From NCBI RefSeq assembly GCF_032854445.1, contig NC_088298.1, forward strand, positions 17,627,976-17,691,975: a stretch of DNA of 64,000 nucleotides. The letters are read 5' to 3'. The notes below the pieces were generated by a model, which did not search any database, was not told the DNA's origin, and worked only from the letters and a program-made list of their open reading frames with translations. The first letter of the stretch is position 1. Each line of letters opens with the position of its first letter. The position numbers were made by a program, and so were the translations under genes. Source of the DNA: Liolophura sinensis. Taxonomy: Eukaryota; Mollusca; Polyplacophora; Chitonida; Chitonidae. This document shows, piece by piece, positions 40,471 through 46,691 of this stretch.

Positions 40471-43400
40471 AATTAGGACATAAATACAATTGATTTCCAG
40501 TATGAACAATTATTGAAATCGGACAGGATCTGTATAAACTGTGCAGATACTGTGAATTCTGCTTTTAGTTCTATTTATTTTTTAAAGATTTACACATATT
40601 TCTCAAATGTGATTTTTCAAATGTTTTGAACACTATTGTTTTTTTAGATATTTCGCACATTTTTCCCTTCGTTTTTAGATGTTTTGCACATTTTTTCTAC
40701 ATTTGTTAGTTCTTTTGCACGTTTTTCTCAACAATTTTTAGATGTTTCGCACAGTTTTTCTACATTTGTTAGATGTTTTGCACATTGTTCTCTTCATGCT
40801 TTTCAGATGTTCCGTTCCTTATCCTGGGCCAGTATTAACAAATCTGCTTCAAGGGAACAAATGAATCAAGGCGAAGGATTGTTCTCAACGGATGGCAGAA
40901 AACAGAAAAAATATAGAGTAAGATTATTGAGTTTAGAGATTCTCATTCCTTCAGAACAATAATCTGTTCACAGCACTCATTGTGACGTAGACATTGACCT
41001 CGTTCAGCGCTTATTGTGACAAAGACATTGACCTCATTCAGCTTTCATTGTCACGTAGACATTGACCTCGTTCAGCATTCATTGTCACGTAAACATTGAC
41101 CTCGTTCAGGTCTCATTGTCACGTAAACATTGACCTCATTCAGGTCTCATTGTCGCATACACATTGACCTCGTTTAGCGCTCATTGTCACATAGCCATTG
41201 ACCTCGTTCAGCTCTCATTGTCACGTAGACATTGACCTCGTTCAGCTCTCATTGTCACGTAGACATTGACCTCGTTCAGCTCTCATTGTGACATAGACAT
41301 TGACCTCGTTCAGCACTCATTGTGACATAGACATTGACCTCGTTCAGCTCTCATTGTCACATAGACATTGACCTCGTTCAGCTCTCATTGTGACATAGAC
41401 ATTGACCTCGTTCAGCTCTCATTGTGACATAGACATTGACCTCGTTCAGCTCTCATTGTGACATAGACATTGACCTCATTCAGCTCTCATTGTCACATAG
41501 ACATTGACCTCGTTCAGCTCTCATTGTCACATAGACATTGACCTTGTTCAGCGCTCATTGTCACGTAGACATTGACCTTGTTCAGAGGTCATTGTGACGT
41601 AAACATGGCCTCATTCAGAGCTCATTGTGACGTAGACATGACCTCATTCAGAGCTCATTGCAACGTAGACATGACCTCGTTCAGCGCTCATTGTGACATA
41701 GACATTGACCTCGTTCTAATAGCAGACATGGGAATTTTCATCCATTTGGCTGCTTTCAGACTTTTTTTGAGAAACTTTAGAGTTTTTTTTTACCTTCCTT
41801 AAACGTTTACTGTGATGTCATTATATTGTGTGAGCAGTTGAGTATTTTTCAAGAATTCACACTTAGGGAGACGAGGGGGAACTGTTCCTTATCGTTTCTC
41901 CAATACATAAACATGGTCGCTATCATAAATTAAACAAAAACATTGAGCATTGGAGCGAAGATCAATCTGATAATTATGAAGAACATTAAGCTGTGGTCAA
42001 ATGGAAACAAAGTAAAACTGATGCACTCTGATTAACCAGTGAAAACTTGCATTTCTGTGTTCCTTTCATTTGTTGAATAAGGATGAAGAGGTAAGGGCAT
42101 TGAATAATGTCAAAATAAGGCTTATGGTCTCTGATGTAGGGAGCGCTCTACTTTGGTTTGGTTCTAGCCCGGCCTTGGAGAGGGGATTTGTTAATTGCCC
42201 TGATCTCACCATGGGGCCCTGGTGACAAAAGGGGTTGAAGATTTTATGTGCACAGAGTAGCATTAGTTTAAGACCACTTGTCTTCCATCAATATGATGTG
42301 CATATAGTGCTTCTGTAACTTGCCAAAGGGCTGCGGTTTATGTATGCTCGTTTACTCCACCCGTTAAAATGATCACCATTCCATCAATGAAAATTCAGGA
42401 GTATTACTTAATCCAATCAAATAAATAGTTAAATAATAAATTGTTCTTTTTCCCATTTTAGCTCAAGAAGAAAAAAGATGGTAAGATAACCTCATCCGAT
42501 GCCCAAGGAAGCTCTGACACTACAAGTAGTGAGGAGTACCTACACCACATAGGGAGCAACTTGACGTCCACACCAATCAAGGGAGGCAACTTCACTTACT
42601 CAAACAGACATGATAAACTTGTTAAAGGTGCATCACACAGCAATCCATTGACGTTTTCAAATGGCCAGTCTACAAATGCTAAAATGCAGAGTGGCAATTT
42701 TGCACCATCTGGAATGCCCCAGAACAGCAGTTTGACGTCATTTTATAGTTGTGACGATATACGTAAAGCCGCGCCACCCAGTTCCGATTCAGAATCCGAA
42801 ATGTCGTCCACAGAAATTGTGGAAGATCCGCACAGGAGCCAACCACCAAAATATTCAGACCATAAATCTAGTCTTGCCCAAGAGCAACAAGAGGCAGAAG
42901 ATACGCTGTCTGATTTGCAAGTTGTTCTTCGGACACGTAGCCTCGGCGACCTGACAACGAATCAGGGTCTGTCCTTAGCTGCAGCACCCTCGGGGCTGCG
43001 AGAAAGTTGGCACGAAGGCGAGGTGCAGGAGCGGTATGTCCGCAGTGCTGGAAGTTCACGGACAGTCATTGTGAATCCACCCACGCTGAAGAGAGACATC
43101 CCACGACAGCGCCCCAGCCGGCAGAATCGCAGGAGCTGCGTTGCAAGGATTGAGGACAAGGAAAACCATGATTACCTGGAAGATTTCTACGGACGAAGTC
43201 TTCAGAAGACGCCACGGCAGCGACGGAGTTTGCCACAGATACCTAACAACGACATTGATGAGAAGAAGAGACGCTTCGCAGAGCTCATGATGCGGCGCTT
43301 GACAGTATGCAATGGGGAAATCGCGACATATTTGCAGGACTCAAGCCAGTATACGGGAAGCTTGAACGAAATTCGTGATGGCAGATACATCAGTAATGCT

Positions 43401-46400
43401 CATATTCATTTGACACCCAGTGACAGCATGAACTCTCAGCCAGATTTATCTCCCCCTAGTGATCAGGAATTTGACCCCCAAAATCGTTACCAGGGGTCAC
43501 CAGTGCCCATGATCTCTACCCCCAGGTCCCCGGAGTCTCTCTTGCGGGGAGGCTACCCACAGAACAGTGTTCGCAGGCGCACTCCAGATCCTTTTAATGA
43601 TTCGCCCAACATGCAGCGAATACCTGTATTCCAGGAGAGAGAAACGACTCATACGCCGCTCAGTCGCATTGCAAAATCAGACTCGCGCCAATATCAAATG
43701 CCTCGGTCACGTGTTGCTTTAATCGATTCCCAGACAGATCCGGATTTTCACTCCGAAAGACCCCCCAGTTACCATGGCAACAACCACCAAATTTACCAAG
43801 GAAATGGTGGCCATGATTACCCAGTAGATTTTAATTACAAAAGAAGGCCAGGGCCAAATTACTCTGGGAACTACGCATCTGGTTACTATGGAAATGATGG
43901 ACAAAATTACCAAGGAAGCAGAGAGTCTCTTTACCGAGGCCGTAAAGCTCATAGTTACCATGGTAACATAACCTCAAATGTTGGTGGTAATAATCCTTAT
44001 GGAACATTACCTCGAGGAATCGTGAATTCTGGGAATTATGCCCTGGAAGATTTGTCGCAGTTTTCGACGTTCCCTAGATCTGATAAAAATAGTAATAGTA
44101 ATGGTAACCATGGACAGAGACCACCGGTTATCTCCCCTGGCAAGCCGCTCAGTGACACTGGCAGTGATCCAGGCCAGACGAACTTAAACTCACGCGGGAG
44201 CATGGTCGATTCTGGCTACGGTACAAATGGAGAGTCAGACTACGGGTTTGTTCCGGGTCGTCCTCTTCATCCCCAGAAAGTGTATGCCAAAGAGCATCAT
44301 GGTAAACTCAAGCAAAGCAGTAACGAATTCAACAAAAGCCCTGACGGTAGTTTTGAGCGAAACTCGCTAGAATCTCCTCCAGACCCAGTGACAACAAACC
44401 CGGCTCCGTCCTTCCATCAGTTACTGAGCGCATGCAGTATTCATGCCGTGCGGCTGACGTTGCCTCCGAAAAAAGTTGCGGCCGATTTGATTCATATTCA
44501 TGAGGACTCCATAAATCTGCCTAACCCGCGGCACAACAATGGGGATAAAATTGGAGACAGCCCAAAAGGGCGTTATGCCTTAGGTCTGGGAGGACCGGGA
44601 AGTGCTTTCCGCCGTGTGAGGAGTAATATACGGGATGTTAAATGTTATAATCTGGTGTCAGTGGAAAACATCAACAAAAACTGCCAGCCCAAGCAAGGGG
44701 AGGTTACCGTGGATAAAGGAGATTTCCTCATTGAGGTAGGTATTTGAACTGGTTCATAATAAAAATATTAATATCAGTACACTAATAATAACAATAATAA
44801 TAAATTTGATTTAGACTCTGTAGTCCATTCAACCTGTAAAGCTGATATTCCATGGTATTGAGAAAATAAATATACATGTTTTATGCATATTTACAAGGTG
44901 TGAGTAATATCTGATCACTGACTAACTGAAAATATATGTGTTAATAAATATGAAAGGTGCTAGGACATGATATAACGGATTCGGCTAGCTTTTAAGATTC
45001 CTGTAACAAATAGGAGATATTCCTTGTATTAGTGATTCCAAGTATCGGTGATTCCAAGTATCAGGGATTCCACGCATTAGTGATTCCACGCATTAGTGAC
45101 TCCACGTATCAGGGATTCCAGGTATCAGTGATTCCTTGTATTAGTGATTCCATGTATCAGGGATTCCATGTATTAGTGACTCCAAGTATTAGTGACTCCA
45201 CGTATCAGAGATTCCACATATCGTTGATTCCATGTATTAGTGACTCCACGCATTAGTGATTCCATGTATTAGTGACTCCACGCATTAGTGATGCCATGTA
45301 TTAGTGACTCCACGCATTAGTGATTCCATGTATCAGGGATTCCACGTATCAGGGATTTCACGTATCAGTGACTCCACATATTAGGGATTCCACATATCAG
45401 TGACTCCACGTATCGGTGATTCCACGTATCAGGGATTCCACGTATCAGGGATTCCATGTATCAGTGACTCCACGTATCAGGGATTCCACATATCGGTGAC
45501 TGCACGTATCGGTGTTTCCACGTATCAGGGATTCCATGTATCAGTGACTCCATGTATCAGTGATTCCACGTATTAGGGATTCCATGTATCGGTGATTCCA
45601 CATATCAGTGACTCCACGTATCAGGGATTCCACATATGGGTGACTCCACGTATCAGGGATTCCACATATCAGGGATTCCACATATCAGTGACTCCATGTA
45701 TCAGGGATTCCACATGTTCAGTCCCAGCCATGGACAGGATTTTGTTGATTCTGCTGTTGTCATCGTTCATGTGTCTTGCTGACAATAAACTGTCTTAACC
45801 TTCATTGAACATCTCTGGTCTTGCACCAATATTTTGTGCCTGCATGTATCTGTATGTGTGGCTGGAAAAGTTTGTCAGTAGCTTGCCAAAGTTTGGTGGT
45901 TTTTACCCGGGACACTCTGGCTGACTCCACCCTCCCCACACACTGACCACTTGTTTGACTGAGAACAGTTTTAGCTAAATGTATGTTCTTGTCTTTTTCA
46001 AAGTTTTTAATACACACTTGTTTCAGATTAATGGCCAAGTGACTCTAGGCTTGGACTTCTCCACAGTTCTGTCTCTACTGGAGTCTGTGCAAGGGGGACA
46101 ACTAGAGCTTGTGGTTGCCAGAAGAAAGCCAGCAGTAAGTTATGCCCCTTGCTTCGCCTGCAGCAAAGCTTTATAACTCTCAGAGTGCAGTCAAATTTTC
46201 TTGATAATATCCATAGCTGCTCTAGAGGCTATTTGTTTAAACTTTAACCAAGTTGAAATATTTTAAACTACACATATGTGCTACATTTGACAAAGTATAT
46301 TAATTACTTTGCAAAGACAGGGCAGTTGTTTGCCTGATTTCCATGATCATTTCACTGATGGCAATTAACTATTTTGGAGCTTATAGATCGTAATGTCAAT

Positions 46401-46691
46401 GATTGCATTATATGGATGGGAATTTGGGTTTTTATTAAAATATTTATCTTCTCCGTTTCTCAGGAACGGATCCCAGAAACTTTATCCAGTGAAATTTCCA
46501 AGCTGCGGCAACAGTGTGCCTATTTAATTACCGAAGTGAAAAGCAAGGAGCAGATAATTACGGATTTATCGACAGTTGGTCATGAAGAATCTAGTCCTCG
46601 GCAGTCCCAGAGCCTCACTCTGGATCCACCAATCAGCAGGCAGGAGACCTACTACACGTGCGAACTCAGTGAGGACGAATTCATTGTTTAG
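6303..46691 (+). CDS. RA-domain and PDZ-domain scaffold protein (7 coding exons)
   Basis: Exons: 6303-6461, 9293-9425, 39928-40046, 40807-40917, 42462-44735, 46027-46134 and 46464-46691. All junctions are GT-AG and the phases agree, giving 1043 residues. The ATG at 6303 has A at -3 and an in-frame TGA at 6291. Residues about 37-135 look like a Ras-association ubiquitin-like fold: IVVKVYDGRVWPV opens it and VCFLIVKKP closes it. Residues about 175-820 are polar and disordered, with a Tyr/Gly/Asn-rich tract at about 608-690. Residues about 876-967 resemble a PDZ domain, with a YALGLGG carboxylate-loop-like motif and GDFLIEINGQ. The last 75 residues hold a short charged helix and end in DEFIV. 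Known RA and PDZ families bind Ras/Rap GTPases and protein C-termini respectively, so a membrane or junction scaffold is inferred. Afadin and Radil share RA plus PDZ but also have FHA and DIL domains, which are absent here. I do not recognise an orthologue. Confidence 0.87.
6537..6795 (+). mobile_element. SINE family A, full length, with target-site duplication
   Basis: The head GGCCTCTGTGGCTCAGTTGG carries a tRNA-like A box. A B box follows in GAGTTCAAGTCCAGC, then a central segment, and the tail ends CAAATAAAT. It is flanked by the perfect 13-bp duplication TCAGAGCACTTCA (6524-6536 and 6796-6808). It is a non-autonomous, LINE-mobilised element inserted in intron 1. Confidence 0.95.
6998..7351 (+). 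mobile_element. SINE family B, with target-site duplication
   Basis: The tRNA-like head reads AGTTGGTAGAGCATCCGCTT. A long body follows (CATTAAGGGGATAGCGCAACG, CAGTGAAGCAGCAC, TGCAACAAGGAGTCACATTA), and the tail reads ATTACGTTAAACCC then CACTCACTCA. It is flanked by the perfect 11-bp duplication TGCCCAGTTAA (6987-6997 and 7352-7362). A second copy lies at 50443-50800. Confidence 0.93.
7363..7562 (+). mobile_element. Diverged SINE-like or dispersed repeat fragment
   Basis: GTCGGTGGTTTACT followed by CTCTGGTTTCCT resembles the central module of the other SINEs. It continues into a GGGGTGTCATGTCTGGTGTCTT segment. A related copy (GGGGTGTCATATTTGGTGTCTT) lies at about 39615-39655, so this is dispersed repeat DNA. 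Confidence 0.55.
7563..9292. other. Intron 1, remainder
   Basis: AT-rich intron sequence. No exon, RNA gene or clear repeat seen. It ends at the acceptor TTTGTCTTTCTCAG|ACG. Confidence 0.5.
9293..9425 (+). CDS. RA-PDZ gene, coding exon 2
   Basis: This exon has 44 codons plus one base. It opens TVFGDVYITTEFTAQLVI, the second strand and first helix of the RA-like fold (a TTEFTAQLVI-type helix start is typical of RA domains). It ends at GGCAAAA|GTAAGT. The split codon (A + TT, Ile) is completed by exon 3. Confidence 0.85.
9580..10420. repeat. 21-bp minisatellite, about 40 copies, in intron 2
   Basis: The unit is CCACTATGTTTCGTTTCCCTA with A/G and T/A variants. A 21-bp unit keeps frames open, so long frames run through on both strands (280-316 residues of seven-residue repeats such as HYVSFPY and SGRETKH). 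They lack unique sequence and sit in an intron 155 bases after exon 2, so they are not called as genes. Confidence 0.95.
10421..12676. other. Intron 2 segment without called features
   Basis: AT-rich, with a G-rich run near 10940-10965. A short + strand frame from 11839 (67 residues, hydrophobic start) is present but unsupported. Nothing else seen. Confidence 0.4.
12677..12758 (+). mobile_element. SINE family A 3' fragment
   Basis: Contains ATAATGCTGATCGCTGTCC, AAACATTCTTGAGTACGGCG and an AATAAATAAATAAA tail. The flanking AACAGGCC at 12669-12676 and 12759-12766 may be a short target-site duplication. Confidence 0.85.
12767..14839. other. Intron 2 segment without called features
   Basis: AT-rich intron sequence with a G run at about 14515-14528. 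No convincing exon seen. Confidence 0.4.
14840..14853. promoter_or_regulatory. Candidate RFX X-box motif
   Basis: GTCTCCATGGCAAC fits the X-box half-site pattern GTNNCC-AT-RGNAAC bound by RFX factors in animals. It lies in intron 2. A single motif match is weak evidence for function. Confidence 0.25.
15356..15543 (-). CDS. Candidate antisense exon encoding a signal peptide
   Basis: On the - strand a strong acceptor (TTTTTTTTCTGACAG) ends at 15544. Five bases later an ATG at 15538 opens a frame starting MERILYFLLTALTIIPGFA, which looks like a cleavable signal peptide with QS following. The frame runs 60 codons to a stop at 15356. Possible donors inside it are ACCAG|GTCTCC and AAGACG|GTGTTG. 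The upstream - strand sequence (about 15590-15890) is CpG-rich and could hold a leader exon. No downstream exon or family was recognised, so the product is unknown. Confidence 0.22.
16191..16270 (-). mobile_element. Diverged SINE family A fragment
   Basis: Reverse-oriented ATTT tail repeat, then AAGAGTATTTCACTTG and GTCAGCATTATTG, matching the 3' part of family A. A 17-base G run follows at 16279-16295. Confidence 0.7.
16764..16833. repeat. (TA)n microsatellite
   Basis: About 70 bases of TA dinucleotides with two TG interruptions. Confidence 0.97.
17899..18014 (-). mobile_element. SINE family A, 5'-truncated, with target-site duplication
   Basis: The reverse-oriented tail is followed by GTGTTCTACACCGTACTC and GGCCAGCATTATGGTGGGAG. 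It is flanked by the perfect 11-bp duplication AAGAAATATAT (17888-17898 and 18015-18025). Confidence 0.9.
18426..18482 (-). mobile_element. SINE family A tail fragment
   Basis: An ATTT tail followed by GATTGGTGTTTTACACCGTG and CTCTAGAACATGA. Only the last 55-60 bases of the element are left. Confidence 0.75.
19121..19259 (+). mobile_element. SINE family A, 5'-truncated
   Basis: Contains TTGTGGGTTTCCCCTGGGCT, TCCTCCCACCATAATGCTGG, ATTGAGTACGACGTAAAAC and a four-unit AAAT tail. No convincing duplication. Confidence 0.9.
19434..19711. repeat. 29-bp minisatellite, about 9.5 copies
   Basis: The unit is TCTGGTTCTCATCTCCACAG followed by TTGTATAAA. Early copies carry CACCTGCACAG and later ones CATCTCCACAG, which shows local homogenisation. 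It lies in intron 2. Confidence 0.94.
19712..20948. other. Intron 2 segment without called features
   Basis: AT-rich, with a short TA run near 19910-19934. No exon seen. Confidence 0.4.
20949..21062 (-). mobile_element. SINE family A, diverged 3' part
   Basis: The reverse-oriented ATTT tail leads into TGATTGGTGTTGGGATATTT, then AACCCCGGGGGCAAATCCC. It is heavily mutated compared with other copies. Confidence 0.8.
21702..21725. repeat. Short (TA)n tract
   Basis: About 24 bases of AT dinucleotides. Confidence 0.9.
21850..21996 (+). mobile_element. SINE family C, diverged
   Basis: ACTTGCCAAAGGTTTGTGGT opens the central module. It is followed by a CTCC/TCCTTCCATAT part, then ATATTCTTGAATATGGTGTA and CAAATAAATAAT. 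The tail is the same as in family A, but the upstream module differs. Confidence 0.7.
23207..23340 (-). mobile_element. SINE family A, 5'-truncated, with target-site duplication
   Basis: The reverse-oriented tail leads into TGATTGGTGTTTTACGCTGT and the central ACCCATGACCATCCGCATG. It is flanked by the perfect 14-bp duplication CTCTGTTCTCTTTA (23193-23206 and 23341-23354). Confidence 0.93.
23355..25559. other. Intron 2 segment without called features
   Basis: AT-rich intron sequence. Several short open frames on both strands show no domain, splice-site support or homology that I recognise. Confidence 0.4.
25590..25730. repeat. Imperfect ~46-bp tandem repeat, about 3 copies
   Basis: TTGAGTCCACTTGAATGAGA and ACTACTGGTATTTTTAT recur three times with decay toward the 3' end. 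Confidence 0.75.
25838..26016. repeat. 22-bp minisatellite, about 8 copies
   Basis: The unit is TACATATGTACTTGTTTACT followed by GT. The period is not a multiple of three, so the three + strand frames each read the same peptide cycle in rotation; these frames are not genes. Confidence 0.95.
26020..27844. other. Intron 2 segment without called features
   Basis: Nothing convincing seen. A 14-base G run lies near 27217-27230, and a C-rich stretch at about 26590-26640. Confidence 0.4.
27856..28123 (-). mobile_element. SINE family A, full length, with target-site duplication
   Basis: Complete element read on the - strand, from GGGCCTCCGTGGCTCAGTTG through the B box to an AAATAAAT tail. It is flanked by the perfect 11-bp duplication TCGCAGGCATG (27845-27855 and 28124-28134). 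A C run separates the head from the right duplication. Confidence 0.96.
28135..29441. other. Intron 2 segment without called features
   Basis: AT-rich sequence. No exon or repeat called. Confidence 0.4.
29442..29705 (+). mobile_element. SINE family A, full length with internal deletion
   Basis: The head is GGCCTCCCTGGCTCAGTTGG, and the long AAAT-rich tail ends near 29705. The CCGGGCTCTGCCCGG segment present in other copies is missing. The flanks TAAATATGTG and TAAATATGCG may be a duplication with one mismatch. Confidence 0.92.
29976..30080. repeat. 35-bp tandem repeat, 3 copies
   Basis: The unit TAGATACATGTAGAAAGCTG followed by GAAGATTTCCTGTTG occurs three times with few changes. Each unit carries one TACATGTA. 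Confidence 0.93.
30902..31029 (+). mobile_element. SINE family A, 5'-truncated, with target-site duplication
   Basis: Contains TCCTCCCACCATAATGCT, AAATATTCTTAAGTATGGCA and CAAATAAAG. It is flanked by the perfect 12-bp duplication CAAAATGAGTAA (30890-30901 and 31030-31041). Confidence 0.93.
31863..32027 (-). CDS. Candidate antisense internal exon, unknown protein
   Basis: On the - strand, the acceptor TTTAATTTACTTATTAG precedes a 165-base segment, and the donor CTGAG|GTAAAA follows it. One frame is open throughout: one base, 54 codons, two bases. It reads LGVQDVFDNQSDTTYG and later INFDGFTEKNLNYPDL. The start and GFTEKNL part faintly recall serpin helix-to-sheet sequence, but the rest does not fit well, so no family is claimed. 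If real it belongs to a gene nested antisense in intron 2 of the RA-PDZ gene, or to a gene relic. No flanking exon was found. Confidence 0.33.
32252..32348 (+). mobile_element. SINE family A, short internally deleted copy
   Basis: CTCTGTGGGAAGGTCCGTCTG jumps directly to GATGTCCTGTAAGTAAAATA and TTCTTGAATATGGCGTAAAA, then an AAAT tail. The central module is deleted. Confidence 0.85.
32409..32564 (+). mobile_element. SINE family A, 5'-truncated, with target-site duplication
   Basis: Starts within the body (GCCGGCCATATGTGGTAAGG) and runs to the AATAAATAAAT tail. It is flanked by the perfect 10-bp duplication ATTTGTTCAG (32399-32408 and 32565-32574). Confidence 0.93.
32600..34600. other. Intron 2 segment without called features
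   Basis: Mixed AT-rich sequence. Several open frames of 60-114 codons lack splice sites or domain signals. Confidence 0.4.
34605..34700 (+). promoter_or_regulatory. Candidate internal TATA promoter with short noncoding exon
   Basis: TATATATAAAA at 34605-34615 is followed, about 30 bases on, by a plausible start region. A splice donor AATACAG|GTAATG falls at 34700. If used, transcripts would splice to exon 3 or 4 of the RA-PDZ gene. Exon 4 begins with an in-frame ATG, so they would make a form without the RA-like domain. This is inference from motif order only. Confidence 0.2.
34720..36040. other. Intron 2 segment without called features
   Basis: AT-rich. A 145-codon - strand frame at 35554-35991 starts only at a TTG and has no recognisable domain; it is recorded among the rejected items. 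Confidence 0.4.
36043..36650. repeat. 54-bp minisatellite, about 11 copies
   Basis: The unit starts CCATGGTGTTTATTGTCCAC, continues ATTGCCCTGTACTTACAATA and ends CGTGTCCATACGAC. Several frames on both strands stay open because 54 is a multiple of three. Variants (TCTGAC/ACGAC, CGTGT/CGTTT) cluster along the array, as expected from local duplication. Confidence 0.95.
36660..38727. other. Intron 2 segment without called features
   Basis: AT-rich. Two adjacent + strand frames (37259-37531 and 37584-37778) look mildly protein-like but match nothing I recognise. Confidence 0.35.
38728..38930 (+). mobile_element. SINE family A, diverged near-full copy
   Basis: GGCCTCCATAGCAAGCCAGC is a decayed head. 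It is followed by AATGCGGTCGCTGTGAG, AACCTGTGGATGGTCATGAG and a tail with four AAAT units. Confidence 0.87.
39765..39926. repeat. 37-bp minisatellite reaching the exon 3 splice acceptor
   Basis: TAAAGTGTG recurs with its AAA at 39781, 39818, 39855 and 39892, an exact 37-bp period (unit includes TTATGGCTCCTAACTTTTTG). The last unit mutates into TCCTAAATTTTGTGTTACAG, which is the exon 3 acceptor. Confidence 0.92.
39928..40046 (+). CDS. RA-PDZ gene, coding exon 3
   Basis: It completes a split Ile codon, then reads QRFLNDVEQPVRVLQDPQ and ends DDVCFLIVKKPKAVKKP. This is the C-terminal half of the RA-like domain. It is separated from exon 2 by about 30.5 kb. The donor is AAGCCT|GTAAGT, phase 0. 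Confidence 0.87.
40196..40340. repeat. ~46-bp tandem repeat, 3 copies, intron 3
   Basis: ATATTGTGCAGTGTTTCTCT and CTCTTTACTAGCAGCCTTTA recur at spacings of 46, 45 and 47 bases. Confidence 0.9.
40389..40468. repeat. (TA)n microsatellite, intron 3
   Basis: About 80 bases of AT dinucleotides with GAT and CAT breaks near the start. Confidence 0.97.
40578..40806. repeat. ~31-bp minisatellite ending at the exon 4 splice acceptor
   Basis: Units of the form TTTTTAGATGTTTCGCAC plus a T-rich part have their AG at about 40646, 40677, 40708, 40740, 40771 and 40805. The last is the acceptor TTTTCAG|ATGTTCCG itself. The left part is more diverged. Confidence 0.9.
40807..40917 (+). CDS. RA-PDZ gene, coding exon 4
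   Basis: This exon has 37 codons, phase 0 at both ends. It starts MFRSLSWASINKSASR and ends in the basic run GRKQKKYR. The donor is TATAGA|GTAAGA. It sits between two minisatellites. Its first codon is an in-frame ATG that could start a shorter isoform. Confidence 0.8.
40970..41715. repeat. 34-bp minisatellite, about 22 copies, intron 4
   Basis: The unit is TCATTGTCACGTAGACATTG followed by ACCTCGTTCAGCTC, with CGTAG/CATAG and CTC/CGC variants. It begins 52 bases after the exon 4 donor. Confidence 0.96.
42305..42440 (+). mobile_element. SINE family C, diverged copy
   Basis: AACTTGCCAAAGGGCTGCGG, then a TTTACTCCACCCGTTAAAATG part, ending CCAATCAAATAAATAG. It matches the central module and tail of family C and lies 20 bases before the exon 5 acceptor. 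Confidence 0.6.
42462..44735 (+). CDS. RA-PDZ gene, coding exon 5 (large disordered exon and start of PDZ)
   Basis: This exon has 758 codons with no interior stop and higher GC than its introns. It is rich in Ser, Pro, Arg, Asn and Gln, with many RRS/RxxS sites. Residues about 608-690 form a Tyr/Gly/Asn tract with repeated YHGN, YQGN, YSGN and YYGN. The last ~60 residues open the PDZ-like domain (YALGLGGPGSAF and GDFLIE). It ends at ATTGAG|GTAGGT, splitting the conserved EINGQ motif. Other frames open inside this exon are shadows. Confidence 0.93.
43768..43781. promoter_or_regulatory. RFX X-box-like motif within coding exon 5
   Basis: GTTACCATGGCAAC is a textbook X-box match but also encodes part of a YHGN repeat, so codon content may explain it. 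Confidence 0.2.
43954..43967. promoter_or_regulatory. Perfect palindromic X-box-like motif within coding exon 5
   Basis: GTTACCATGGTAAC is a perfect 14-bp palindrome matching the symmetric RFX site. It encodes YHGN, so it may be incidental. Confidence 0.2.
45011..45718. repeat. 16-bp minisatellite, about 44 copies, intron 5
   Basis: The unit is CGTATCAGGGATTCCA with AGTGACTCCA and TTAGTGATTCCA variants. The array is directly followed by the 139-bp segment that recurs downstream of the gene. Confidence 0.94.
45769..45907 (+). repeat. 139-bp dispersed repeat, copy 1 (SINE-related)
   Basis: It aligns without gaps to 47973-48111 with about 7 differences in 139 bases. It includes TCTTGCACCAATATTTTGTG and TAGCTTGCCAAAGTTTGGTG. 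The latter resembles the family C SINE central module, which here continues (CCCGGGACACTCTGGCTGAC) to about 45960. Confidence 0.93.
46027..46134 (+). CDS. RA-PDZ gene, coding exon 6
   Basis: This exon has 36 codons, phase 0. It reads INGQVTLGLDFSTVLSLLES and then LELVVARRKPA. This is the second half of the PDZ-like domain: the NG turn, the alpha-2 helix lining the ligand groove and the last strand. The acceptor is TTGTTTCAG, the donor CCAGCA|GTAAGT. Confidence 0.9.
46464..46691 (+). CDS. RA-PDZ gene, terminal coding exon 7
   Basis: This exon has 75 codons and TAG. It opens ERIPETLSSEISKLRQQC, with a heptad-like helix through EVKSKEQIITDL, then a Ser-rich linker, and ends YTCELSEDEFIV. The hydrophobic C-terminus could itself bind a PDZ domain. 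The stop lies at the start of a 27-bp tandem duplication. Confidence 0.88.
   Translation, partial: ERIPETLSSEISKLRQQCAYLITEVKSKEQIITDLSTVGHEESSPRQSQSLTLDPPISRQETYYTCELSEDEFIV

Noticed and set aside
42561-42563. A start codon for the large exon at 42561
   Set aside because: The codon is TTG; the frame is open upstream to the acceptor at 42462 and continues from exon 4, so this is an internal residue.
42751-43961. Short frames on both strands within exon 5
   Set aside because: They are shadows of the 758-codon reading frame.
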